From NCBI RefSeq assembly GCF_003672135.1, contig NC_039510.1:806001-870000 (forward strand): a DNA stretch of 64,000 nucleotides. Direction: 5' to 3'. Made by a program: the position numbers and the translations under genes. Positions 28,386-40,600 of the stretch are shown here, piece after piece. Source of the stretch: Ooceraea biroi (lineage: Eukaryota; Arthropoda; Insecta; Hymenoptera; Formicidae). Position 1 is the stretch's first letter. Each line of letters begins with the position of its first letter. The notes beneath the pieces are model-generated. The model saw nothing but the letters and a program-made list of their open reading frames with translations, did not search any database and was not told where the DNA came from.

Positions 28386-29130
28386 ATAATTACCGGAGAT
28401 ATTTCTCCGGTGATCAAATCACCGCAATTGGACTCTGTGCACTTGATTCAACGTATCCGAACGTATTTCTCGCGCGAACGTATTCCCATACCGAGTCACA
28501 TTTTTCACGCGTACCCAATTAAATATTCCCATTTAACATATTACACATTACGCGTGTTTAAATGCCCGAATCTCCGTGTTTTACTGACAACAGGCATCGA
28601 TAATTGCTCGATAATCACCGTGGCTTTTGAAACTTCGTCGAGCGTAAACGCTCGTGAGGCGCTACTACTTCCAGAACGATCCCCACGAATAACTCTGAAT
28701 CCGAATCGCGTTCACCTACGAGCTGGTAGTTGGTACCGTCACGCGCCGCTCGGCGAACAATAACGACCCAGGACTCGCCGATGGAAGAGTCGAAGACAAC
28801 GAGAGATCCCGCGAGACGTTCGTCGGACCAGATTCCATTCCGGGCGAGACCGCGTTACCCGAGCACGGAGGGAACTCGAGCGAGGAGTGCGAGCGTGAGC
28901 ACCGCCTCGTGTGCCACGGAGAATTCAGGTAGGAACCCCGACTCTCCCGCTGTGTGCATCCCAACAGGAAAGGAACGTATTCGCGTGAGCGAGCACGCAC
29001 GCACACACGCACACATGCATGTTTCGCTGCGAGCCATGTGCATGACAGGACGAAAGAATTATCCGGGAAAAGTATTCCCGGACAGGACTCCTCTGCGCGA
29101 GATAAAAAGAGAGATCGGTATTGTACTTAC
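28386..29130. other. Region downstream of the 29 kb exon; adjacent hairpins and open frame
   Basis: Two overlapping stems at 28392-28411 (8 bp, loop TATT) and 28409-28423 (6 bp, loop CAA) share bases and so are mutually exclusive. A plus-strand open frame from about 28705 to 28934 without an ATG ends beside AG|GTAGGA and has an acidic, protein-like composition (GLADGRVEDNERSRETF). It is not recognised. Confidence 0.2.
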
Positions 29131-29850
29131 CGTGTGGAGAGAGAGAGAGCTGCCGTCCGGCACGTACCCGCAGGTATCCGTTGGTTAGGCACAGCGGCGG
29201 CAACTTCACGTCGTCCTTGCTTCGCGGACACCTTCAGCGCGCTCGTTGTCGCAGCTCCTCCGACTTGTTCCCGACTACTCGTTGTTCGTTATCCGCCTCT
29301 GGCATCACCACAGAGTACGCCGCACGCACAACCGCGACACACCGCGATACTCGGAAACTTCGGCGACGCCGACGGGGACCGGCAAACACTCTCGAGGACG
29401 AACTTACGCGCTCACCGGCTCGCGGTCGTTTGCTACGCGCGAACACTGTCACATCCTTCCGCGTAACCCGCGAACACACACAAGCCCGCGCGCCGCCGCC
29501 GCGCGCGCGTACAATAAGGACGCGCAAAAGGTCGCGGGAATTTGCGATCTCCTTTCGCACGAGGCGAAAGAGCGCGAACGCAACGTCGCCGCGCACAGGA
29601 TGCTGCGCAGCGCGCGCAAAGAAACGCAAACTTCAGGCCGCTTCGGGATCCCTCGTCCCGGCCTCACGCAATTGCACGATCTCTCGCGTGAATTCTCCTC
29701 GCACTCGTACCCGTGTTGCCTCTCTACTCGCGTGACTCTCGTCGCCGAGGAGAGTTACGGCGAAAAACAGAGAGAAAGAGAGAGAGAGAATTCAGAGGAA
29801 AGGCGACGCGACGCAACACGATACGATACAACCCACGCGCGCTGCTGACT
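29131..29850 (-). other. Probable non-coding first exon and promoter of another minus-strand gene
   Basis: A CpG-dense block ends on the minus strand in a perfect donor, CACACG|GTAAGTAC, at 29131/29130. A CAGTCAGC initiator-like sequence lies near 29848. The long open frames here on both strands look like by-products of GC-rich DNA. No coding sequence of a known family follows within the window, so the coding exons are either unrecognised or lie beyond position 1. The 3' end could be 1-29 kb away. Confidence 0.45.
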
Positions 29851-32800
29851 GCGGCAGACTAAACGCTGGCGCCGCAGCCGAGACGCGATCGGCGCACCTC
29901 TAGCGGCCGATACCCGAAACGATGACGGGTCTGTCCAGTGCCGGTCTTCGCGCTTCGACTCGCATCAAGGTAGATTTTAAAATAGTAAAATAGATTTTAC
30001 AAAAAACGGTTGAAATAATGTGAATGACAAAAGCACTGAAAAATTGTTGGAATATATTCGACGGGAAGAGAGAAAATGTTGGAAATTCGCTTCGCCGAGC
30101 ATCGGAACAAGTAATTAATTAATTAAAATTTTAATTTTCTTGATAACTTTTAATTGTTTTTGAAACAATAACGAGAACGACCCTGCGAACGACGGAGCGC
30201 ATATGCGCAACAAATTATTCATATCGATTGATGCTCAAATGCAAAACCAATATTTATTGCGGATAAATTTAGGTTTGGTATTTTAATGCGCGCACCGCTG
30301 TTCATGTTCCTGATAATTTACATATTCAGCAGCGTATACATTTGCAAACAAAAAAACTGGCAGTCCATTATATAAATATCCGTTAGGAAACGAAACTGTC
30401 CGTTAATAAGCACGCGTCTTCAGCTGCGCAGGTTATAATAATTAATTAGCGAGCCGGGATAACTGAGTTGAGTTTTTAACGCTAATGTCGAGCGATGTTA
30501 AACGTTATTGTCAGACTTCATGTATCGCAGTTAAGTTCGTGCGTAGACATAATTCCGCGCATCGCGAATGTAAGCGATTAATTAAACTCTGCGAGTCTCC
30601 CTGCGAATGAATAACACAATGCGCGCGGCAACGGTTGCATCGCCGACGGAAATTAGTTAGATATTTTATCGCAGCACCAAATCTATCTCATTAGAGGCCG
30701 CAGTAAATAAAACACGCGCTATCTCACACTGTCGCAAATAATTCAGAAAGTACACCGCAACGCTTCCAAAATTTCGCGCGAGCGTGTTTTATCTCGCGCG
30801 CTTCTTCTCGCGCCCACCGGCACCAGCATAAATCCTCGACTAATGAGGTCTCGCTTGAAGAAAGAGGTCAATTTGATGTAAGAGTTACCCGATCAGATAT
30901 CAAATAAGTATTTCAATATCTGATCGGAAGAGGCAACGACGAATAAATTCCGTCTTCATTCAATAAGATCCTCGCCAATCTGCAGGAAATGCAGCGCAAC
31001 CAATTTAACGCAATATGAAAATTAAATAAAGAGAGAGAGAGAGAGAGAAAAGAGTAGCCGGATAACACAACGCAATTGATCTTCGGTAATTGATATACAA
31101 CGTGTCCAAAGTTCTCTGCGTCAAGTCTGCGATTAAATGTTCATTTTAAGGGGAAACTCGAGAACGAATACACAAAATCGAGTGTTCTTCCATGATTTTT
31201 TAACGTGAAATTTTAAGAGGAATACGAATTTCTTCTAAAATAGTTAATTTAGACTAGTATGTTATGTACGCATATGTGTGTGTGTGTGTGTTATATACAC
31301 GCACATGCGCGTGCATGCATGTTATTCGGTAATTTATTTGACGTCGTGTAACAGTGCTCTCCCCGACAACAATACTTCAGCGACGTGCAGATTTTACTCT
31401 GATGTAACTACTGGATGACGCGATAAATACCATTTATTAGTTCCAATTGAATAAATTATGTTTCATTCATTGCGCTCTCCGTTCGCTCGCGCATTCCCAC
31501 CGTTCATCTCCTGCCCCTCTGTCACCCTCCACCGATCCTTTTTACCCATTTGCCTTCTCTCGGTTTTCCTTTTTAGAACGCTGTAATTTGTCGCAATGGA
31601 TAATAAACTATTGAAGCGTTCCAATTTAAACAAAAAATTAAATTATGCGTTTCTGAAATAAAAGGGAGCGTATCGGTATTCCGACAATAATGAATCGAAT
31701 TGAATTTGTACCTAACCATCCATACAAATTTTCCAGTATCAAAAATGTCCTTTTTTCATTATTGCTTTTACCAAAAACCTTTATTAATTTCTACATTTAA
31801 TTAATTCCTGAATAATACTAAAAAAAGATAAATGATATTATTTTCATATGCAGTTTTATTACGTATACATGTACAAATCGGTTGTCTTATAAAAAAATAT
31901 AATTAATTATTATATATGTATTGTAATAAATGGACTGATATTAAAATGGAATAATTCATAGGGACGGATATATGATAAATCAATAAACGCATTAAATACG
32001 CGCCACAGGGTTTAGTTTAATTAATATAAATCGCATTATTTCAAACATTGTGAATTAGGTATTATCACGTTTAACAATGTCATACGGGTGGATGGACACC
32101 GAGCTAAATATGAGATTAGTAGAATCTGCTTTATTGGATTTCAAATTACATAAAATGTTATTAAATACTCGTCCTTTTGTATCAAGCTAAGAGGAATCGC
32201 AACAAGAGTATACCAAGTGGATCACTACCGCGGATTCCGCACGAAGATTGAAGTATCAGGAATAAAGCTGCAACGCGATACCTTACACTCGCCCAGAGTC
32301 CTCCGTTTCCGCTTTTCGCGATGTTAGTGCGATTGGCAATTACCGCAAATAATGAATTTGCGTTATCCAGTTAGTGAAAGTCATTTATTTTGCCTATCCG
32401 AACAAAACAGACGACTCGTTATTATCGATGTTGCGCCCGTTAAGTGCATAAATCGTATTTTCGAATCGAAGATGCTGTCGATCGTTGCTTACACGCGATG
32501 TTATTCACGAGCCTTTATTCCATGGTGGACAAACGTCGTGCCGCAAAACCGCGTTCGTTCTGTCAATTTTTCCAACAAACGGAAAATGTACGCAAAGGCA
32601 GTCAATACACAGGCGGTTACATGACAGCGCGCACTAAGTATTTAGACACTCGTTTCGATCCGTCCTGCAGTCAGGACGAAAACCGATACGCGTCATTGCA
32701 ATTTAATCGAACACTCGGAGCAACAGAGAGAGAGAGAGAGAAAGGCAGCCGACCGCGCTGCGGCACAAAGAATATGCACATATTCGCGTATTCCGTACGC

Positions 32801-35800
32801 GAGCGAGTTAATAATATATTTGTATCGATACCAGAAACGTACAGCGAAGCGGCGAATGCGGGGAGACACGTCGTGCAATTCACGAATGGCTTTCGTTCAA
32901 CGTACGTGTCGCGTCATCCAGAATATGCAGGAAACGTATGGAAAATTCCGTTTCGCCGAAACGGAAAGCGGAAACTTAATTATTCTCCAGATGCGTTCGT
33001 ACATTGACAGAGAGAGCAATTCATACATGTTCGATGGAAAACGTGCTATTTAAATAAAGATGTCATCCTTTCTAGAATTATCGGGTAATCGGAAAATTTA
33101 TTAATAATTTTATCTTTTTAAAATTTTTAAATTTATTGATAATGGAGAGAATCGATTCACGGTAAATATTGGTTCCATTTGCGCCCAATTAATATTAATT
33201 CACTAATTAATTGCTTTTCGTTAAGGACGATTCGATGAGACGCGGTGGAGACGCACAGCAGTAAATAACATGGTGCACCGTAATGAAACCTCTGGTGCGA
33301 AAGTAGCTACGGTAATTTTTCAGACTTGTCTCATAGTTGTCCTGTCGCGTGAAAAGTAGTGACAACGTCCAGGATGAGGGAGCGCAAACTTGGTAGCATT
33401 TTTATGATTCGGAAGAATGATTGCGCTGCACCGAATATCAGAGATAAACCAAATGGAACTACGGCGTGTAATAATCCGTAATGACGCTTGAATATGAGTA
33501 ATTAATGGAGGAAAAATATAACATGCCTGCATCACAAGCATTATTTATTGATAACCGTGAAAAATCTCTGGTAATGCACCAGTATTTCGTATATTCTACA
33601 GATTTTATTATTTAATGTACGAGCAATGCGAGATCTCGATATAACGCCCGTGCAGAAAATTGTTAGGGCCTAATAAGAAAGTAAAGGCCTTTATAAGGAA
33701 TAAATAGGGATGTCCTAAAAAGGGATGCCCTATCATTGCCACATCGTGGCCCGATTAGATATTATAATGACTATAAGGACAGATGATTAAAACAATATTT
33801 TTTATTATTTTCTTATAAGGTCCCGAAAAAATATTTGTTACATACCATTATAGGGCCATATTAATATTGAGGAAAATTAATCGGGACTTTTTAAGACCCT
33901 ATTAATTTTTCTACACGGGCGGTTTCTTAAACATACTGGGCTAATGCTCCAGTTACTTGGCATTGTTCAAAACTATCAAGAGAATGTAATTAAGCGGAGA
34001 ATGTGAATTATGTCACGCGTATTAAACTCGAAATACCTGCCGTGGGGATGCTTAACGACGTGCATATCTTATTAAAATATTTACCCGATTAAAATCACGT
34101 ACCACCCGATCGCGATATTTTAACGTAATCCCGAATTCGAGTAAGTGTCTCTGTTCGAAAAAGTGCGTTTAAGACGCTGTTTAAGACGCAACGGAAATAG
34201 GAGAGAAATCAAAGTATCGTGATATTATAAACGTATTGCCAGATGGTACTACTTAACTTGCTTTTCCCTCAAACGCTGTGTAAACATTCAATATTTGCCT
34301 AATACGGTTCATTTTAAATACGACTTAAACGTCACTGGTTGATGAAATTTCGCAGTTTAATTAAGTTGCCTTAATAAACATCATATTCCCTCTCGACAAA
34401 GAAATATTTGCTGAGCCACTTTGGCTAGGCTTCGAGAACTCACGAGAGCCTTTGACTTAGTTCCTTTGCCGCACTACAGGGGACAACAGATAACATCCTT
34501 CCACAAGTCCATCTCAAATTAGTGCTGGATATCGGAGAGGATATCAGAGTGGGGGAGAAAGTTCTTTTTGTCGAATGAGTATTGTGATAACAAACGAAGT
34601 CTTAATGTCACAAATGAAAACTCGAATAAAAGAAGAGGAGACTAGAAAAAATGAGGTAAAATACATAAAACTAGTAAATTTTATTCGATAGTGATCTTTC
34701 CTTGTCGGAAATATAATTATGCAAAAGCAAAAGGGAGAAATATGTTTATTTAGAATTACTAATTAAAACGTTATACTACGAGGTAATTAAATTGTCGAAC
34801 AATGAAAACTACGGGTTTCTCTCTTTTTTCCTTTTTTACTCCATTTACACGAGCACGGAGAATGAGTTTATCGCATTACAGCATTAAGCACCTCAGGGAC
34901 TGCGACTTCGCGATGAAAAAGATAGAAAGCTTCATCACATTTTAATGATGTTATTTTCTCCCGATATAATCCAAGTAGACTTTTCTTTCCCGGGACCCAT
35001 GTCTGATATTCCCCTTTCGCCGTCTCTAGGTATTCATCGAGCCGACAAATTTACTCCAAGATTATAATTTTCCTTTCAATTCAATTCACTTTTTCATGTC
35101 GATTGTTTCACGATGGCGCATTTCTCCGTTTTAGCTTTGATGATGCGCGTTTTCTGACATTCCCTCGCGCATAATAACGATGCCATAGTAACTAAAGACC
35201 GGCCGATTTTCGTGTCATTATTCCGGCTGCCTGTTCTAATCTTGCTTCCTTATCTTTTTGCATATTTTAATATCCACACCGCTATGATCCGCCTCCGGGA
35301 TCCTTTGGCGAATATTTCGCTCGGTACCGAGGGTTTCATTACATGGCGTAGCCGGAAGGGACGATGTTTAATCTCTTCGTCCCCTGTATAAATGTACTGT
35401 AAGAAACATTAAAGATACACACATACACACAACGTGTAGATTGCTGGTAAGGGTGCACGTCCGCGCGCGAGTATACACGCACCTACACACGTATGTACAC
35501 GTGTAAGTGCACGTGCGTGAGCGAACGGTGGGCCGTCAGTGACAGTGGCTTTGTAAAACCTCCTCCTAGTTTTCAGTTTTACAATACACGCCACCTCCCT
35601 TTTGTGCCCCCGGTAAAACGATGCGCGCACGGTTACGTTAAAGCGGAAAGAGGCCGCGCTTTTCAATAAGCGGACTGCTACCGCCGTTGCTGCCACCGTT
35701 GCTGCTGCTGCTGCTGTTGCGTCTCGCCGCGAGAACGGCACAATTGGTTATTACCATGATCCACAAACCGGCGTTATTATCTTAAAAGCCGCTATTTTGT

Positions 35801-36574
35801 ACAACAACCGGAAGTTTCCCCGAGGCAGAACGCTTCCGTGAAAAATGGAATATTAACGGTTCCGTAAATCGCGCTTGGTAAATTTTCCTGCTTCCTTATG
35901 TGCGAAAAATGTGCGTGTCTATTATTATAATAATAAAACGGAGTAACGTGTTGCATTATGGAGAACATTGCATTGTTTCTTTACCTACACAGTGTATTAT
36001 GTGGTATCGATATCGTTACAGTAAAGTAGTTAAGAAATGAACGCATAATTAATCATTGATCGCTTATAAAAAGAAAATTTGATTTATCTCATTTTCATGA
36101 TCAAAAGGGAAAATGTTTTTTCTCAGTGTACGAAGATAAATTGCGACGTAAAATTCCAATATGATGGAAACCCTGTCGAATAAAAGATAAGTACTTGCAA
36201 GAAGAAAATAATGTCACGGCTGCACAGAGAGAAGCAGCAATGCAAAATACCCAAGCTGCTTTTTAAAGAAGCAGCTGACAACAGCTTTCACAGCACAGAA
36301 CCACTTCGTTATTGATCTAGGTCAGGCGCGGCCCAGAATCGACCCGTAAAATTACTCGCCCGGTTTTTCCCGCGTTTCTTTCGCCGCAGCGAAAAACTCG
36401 CGCGATGCGCGCAAAACAAAAGAAAACAATTGCAATATCCGATTCGTAACAGGCTGAAAACGATCGTTTTTTCGGTCGCGGGATCCATTTCGAATCCGGG
36501 GGAGGATTTCTCAAATGACGCACACACGCGCGCACAGGCGCGCGTAATCCATGCTGGAGTGTTTTACTTTGCTC
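29851..36574. other. Intergenic stretch between the 29 kb promoter and the cyclase 3' end
   Basis: It contains a 12-bp inverted repeat at 30889-30900/30916-30927 (CCGATCAGATAT), a (TG)n run near 31276, the MITE at 33645-33921 and a GCT repeat near 35.7 kb. The plus-strand frame at 32444-33007 starts with GTG rather than ATG and is unrecognised. Confidence 0.55.
33645..33921. mobile_element. MITE-like element with terminal inverted repeats, 277 bp
   Basis: The left end CGCCCGTGCAGAAAATT and right end (inverted) CGCCCGTGTAGAAAAATT match over roughly 25 nt and then share TAGGGYC. The interior is AT-rich, non-coding, and has repeated GGGATGTCC/GGGATGCCC and AGGGCC motifs. A target-site duplication is not obvious; CG on both sides could be one or could belong to the TIR. 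The superfamily is not assignable by eye. Confidence 0.6.
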
Positions 36575-36845
36575 TTATATTTTAATAAGTATATAATGAT
36601 TACAATCTAAGACTCTGCGTATAAATAGTATATCCGCGCAAGGTCTCATTCGCGATTGCATTCGTACAATTAGCGCCATGCCCTTAATGTAGCCTTTAGT
36701 GCCAGCTTGAGAGCTCACGTACATCGATCTGTCGTATCGTAATGTCGGGTGCGGCGTCGCCCTATTATCGACGCTAACATCATTAAACACACATGATCAG
36801 CGATGCGGCTTCGTCGGTGCGCGGTGCGGACCTCTCAGCAGCCAT
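36575..36845 (-). other. Gycalpha99B: sGC alpha 3' UTR with candidate poly(A) signal
   Basis: Downstream of the stop, the first plausible polyadenylation hexamer on the minus strand is ATTAAA at 36586-36581, about 260 nt after the stop codon. No AATAAA is visible nearer. The true cleavage site cannot be fixed from sequence alone. Confidence 0.4.
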
Positions 36846-37041
36846 CTACATATTACTACTGATTCCGAGCTCCGTGATTGCGGCCTGGATGTGCACATTG
36901 AGGGGCTCACCCGCGTCGACGTCGTCATGCTGGTACCCATTCAGGAAGTAACACGTGCCCGACACGCTGGCCGGCAACCCCTTGGGTAGATTGTCCTTGG
37001 TCCGCGGTTCCAGTATGAATCCCGATCTTTGTATTAAGCAC
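36846..37041 (-). CDS. Gycalpha99B: sGC alpha exon 11, residues 640-704 and stop
   Basis: Acceptor TTTTTCGCAG after a short 75-nt intron. It encodes CLIQRSGFILEPRTKDNLPK and SGTCYFLNGYQ, matching the human alpha1 end (CPGFVFTPRSREELP, GICHFLDAYQ). A variable tail ends in ELGISSNM and a stop at 36846-36848. Confidence 0.95.
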
Positions 37042-37646
37042 CTGCGAAAAAGGCGAAAAAGGTGAACGTTAACGATGGTAATGTGAATGGAAAACGCGAG
37101 TGTCCTCCTCACGTACAGGTACGTAGTCGGGCTAACGTTGACGCGAAGCGGCTCGCTCGTTGACTCGAATCTGTTCGCCAGCGTGACGTTATGCCCGAAG
37201 AGACAGTATCGGGGCATCTTCTTGCCGACGACCCCCGCCAACACCATCCCCGTGTGAATGCCGATGCGCATCTGAGGGGATAGCAAAGAGGAGAATCATG
37301 AGCGAGTCGATGGAAGGCTCCGATGATTCATCTAACGTTTGGTGAACATATAAGACTAAAAATGATATGAATGAAAAAAATATAAAGAGCAAGACAAGCC
37401 CCGCGTAGCTTGGCTTCGACATTGATGCAAGTGGAGGGTGGCTTGGCGCGTTTTCTTCGCGTTTGTTATCGCAGTTAAGAAATACTTTAAATGGGAAAAG
37501 TTTTAATAGCGTTCAAGGCGGGAATAATAAACAACGGAATACCTGCCTGAATAGATATGCAATAATCAAAAATATTCTGCAATTGAAAAACTTTCAGACA
37601 CGGCACATCGCGAAAGAGGGCAAGAAAGAGAAAGAGGAAGAGGGGC

Positions 37647-37691
<45 letters not shown>

Positions 37692-40600
37692 CGTGCCTGC
37701 TATACCGATCGTCGTTCTCGAGTGCGAAGTAAAAAACGACTTATCGACACAATTAGAAATTGTAAAAGAGATTAAAATTGAAGGAGAAACGCTACCGGAG
37801 AGGGGCCTCTTATGATACAATATTGGAAATCCTCATTGTGATCCGTGTTGTACAAAATACAATTACATTTATAAAAATGTTTTTAACATTTAAAAAATAA
37901 CAATTATACAATATATAAAATGCTTTCGGAGAACCGCAGAATTTTAAACATCGCTGCACATGACATTTTAGAACACGAGTGTGAATATGAAACAAGATAC
38001 TATTCAGTCGCAATCGTCGACGCTAACGTTCGTTGTACCATATTATTAAACGTTTTTATCCCAGCATTACGTTCCACGAATGGAATGGAATGGAATGGAA
38101 TTGCAATTGCTGTTTTATGATATGGCAAAGTGCACAAAATGAAATGATACGGCGTTAACTACGCTATTATCGTCAGCATCGAATGACGAAGGAAAATTGT
38201 AGCAGAGTCGCGTGTGAGCACGATTTTATCTGTAATCGTGTAGTCATCACGTGTAATACCTTTATTGGCTTGCCTTCGTGAGTCAAGTGATGAGAGCACG
38301 TCTGTATCATCTTTAGGCCCATCCAAGCAATTTGTTGCGCGTGTGTATTGGTATTACGATGAAGGCCGCATGCAACGCAATAGGCATCGCCAATCGTTTC
38401 TACCTGTTCGTACAAGAATAAAATAAAATGTTTAAAATACAATTGTTGTACGGCGGATTCAAACACAATAAAAGAAGTCCTGACTCGTTATTTATAAAAA
38501 TTATCTAAATTCTGATTTATTTCTTTCAAATATTTTCTAGTGTTGGTCGATAGTCATTAATTCATAAATATTTAGAGATATTTGTCAAAATGTTAAATGT
38601 TATATTAATTCTGCTGTTTAAATTGGTATAGTATTTGGTATGATAATTGGTATTTACTCTGTTTAAATTGGTATTGTACTAGAAAGATTTTCTTTCTCGT
38701 TAAACTTTAAATAAATAAAATAAAAATAAAATAAATAAAATCGATGCGCAGCTCCCATTCATGCCGGCACATAATGGCAGCCGTTACAGACAATCATCTG
38801 TGATAATATTAGAATTTCTCGATGAATTAAATTAAATTGATACGAATGAAATAGCCGTCTCATTCTATTACGTTACGTCACCCTTATCTTATATATTATT
38901 TTCTATTGTTGGAATACAAAATGGCTGATAGCGATAAAAAATGATGAGGAATTGTATGAGTGCTGTCTCAGTTCGCTCAGCGCCCCATAGATGGCAGCAT
39001 CGCTCCACGAGAGAGAGAGATAAATCTGAACTTATCGGTGAAACAAACGTTTTTAAGATATTTATAAAATTCCACGTAACTCTCTCGTAACTGTTAAAAA
39101 TATCTTATCTCTTTTATGATCAAATGATAAATTGAGAATGATTTTTCTAGCGCTCAAAAAAGAAAACATTTCAATATAATTTATCAATGAGTCTTCAAAG
39201 AATAAATGATAAAATTTCAATTAATAATATATATAAATAGCAGCTATAATGATTAAACCGGATGTGAAAGATAAATGTATAGTAAACGCATCAAAAGATT
39301 TTCTACATATTTCCGCACCCCAGAACGCACCTTGTACACATCTAACTGACCGCAGAAGATATCAAATTGCTCGTAAAGATTTTGTAGCATATTGATGACC
39401 ATCATTGGTGTCGCGGTAGCACAGATGGCTGTGAACCCAACTATGTCGCTGAACAGCATCGTCACGTCCGGATATGTCTTCGCCTCGATAGTCTCTCCTA
39501 AATGATTAAAACACTAATTTATACTTGAGTTTTTTCCTTTTGCAATTATACGTAAATATTTGTTAGAGTATACTCAAACAATGCTCGCCGAATAAACTCA
39601 TATTAGTATTTTATAGCATTTTTCCACTTTCATCTATTCATTTGCGTTACACTGAACGTCGACGCTAAAGACGGACATTTAAGAAAAGAAGCTGAAGATA
39701 TCACTATATATATATATATGATCGGATATAGATCGTTGTAATTTACCCAGCCACAGGCGCTTCGCAATATCCGGTGGAAATATGAGATGTAGAAGGCTGA
39801 CATTCTTTTCCCGTTCCGCATCGACCGCCAAGTTGGCTTCTTCTATGGAGCTCTTCAATTTGTCCATACGTCTCCTTAAGCCGTCCTGAAAGGAGATTAC
39901 TCAGCATTGCGCTCGATGCGGGCATTATGGTAGCATATATATATAATAGAATGTCGATGTTATCTTAATTACGCGACAGACAACGTGAATTATTGCGCGC
40001 CGTCATAATGAAATAATGACCAACCATTAATGAGACCGGCTCAAAGTACGAGCTTTTCACTTGACTTATTTACGAGCGAGTAGAATCGTGTATGAATGTT
40101 TCCACCTGTGCTCTGGCTTGCTCGCCGACGAGTATGACGTCCCTCGTAGCGTCGTGAAGTGGAATATCAGAAATGAAGAGTCCTCGACCTGTTAAGCCCT
40201 CCAGACCGTTCAAGAACGGCGAACTCACGAACAGAATCGAGTCCGACTCTGGACAATGTACCATCTGACCCTTCATCTCCAGGCCCTGCAATAACGCCCT
40301 GCAATAATTTACTGGAGAAGCGAATTGATTCGTTATCGACGCACGATACGGGACACGATACGATAATTCGTGCAGTGAGAGAGAGTTTCGTGTGGTCATC
40401 GACTGAATACCGCTCCCGCGAGGAGCCTCGAGTCCGCTTTTATTTGCAAATTCCCGGCTCGCCGGGAGGGCTCGCAAGTCGATCGTACCGCGCGTGTTTA
40501 ACCCTGTTTACGTGCGTTTACCTCCGCGGGATATTTGTCGATGCCGTGGGGCCTCTGGAGGGTCAGGATGAACGGCGTATTCGCTCGTTTCAGGATCTCG

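Noticed and set aside
29121..29848. Plus-strand ORFs of 200-204 codons
   Set aside because: Extreme CpG content depletes stop codons; composition is Arg/Thr/Ser-rich in every frame with no domain, and the best splice signal is on the other strand.
32444..33007. 187-codon plus-strand frame
   Set aside because: GTG start, internal (AG)n tract, no family recognised.
38081..38101. GGAAT pentamer run
   Set aside because: Only four units; not a satellite array.
40286..40298. Earlier CAG acceptor for exon 6
   Set aside because: Its use would shift the frame out of the conserved KGQMVHC segment.
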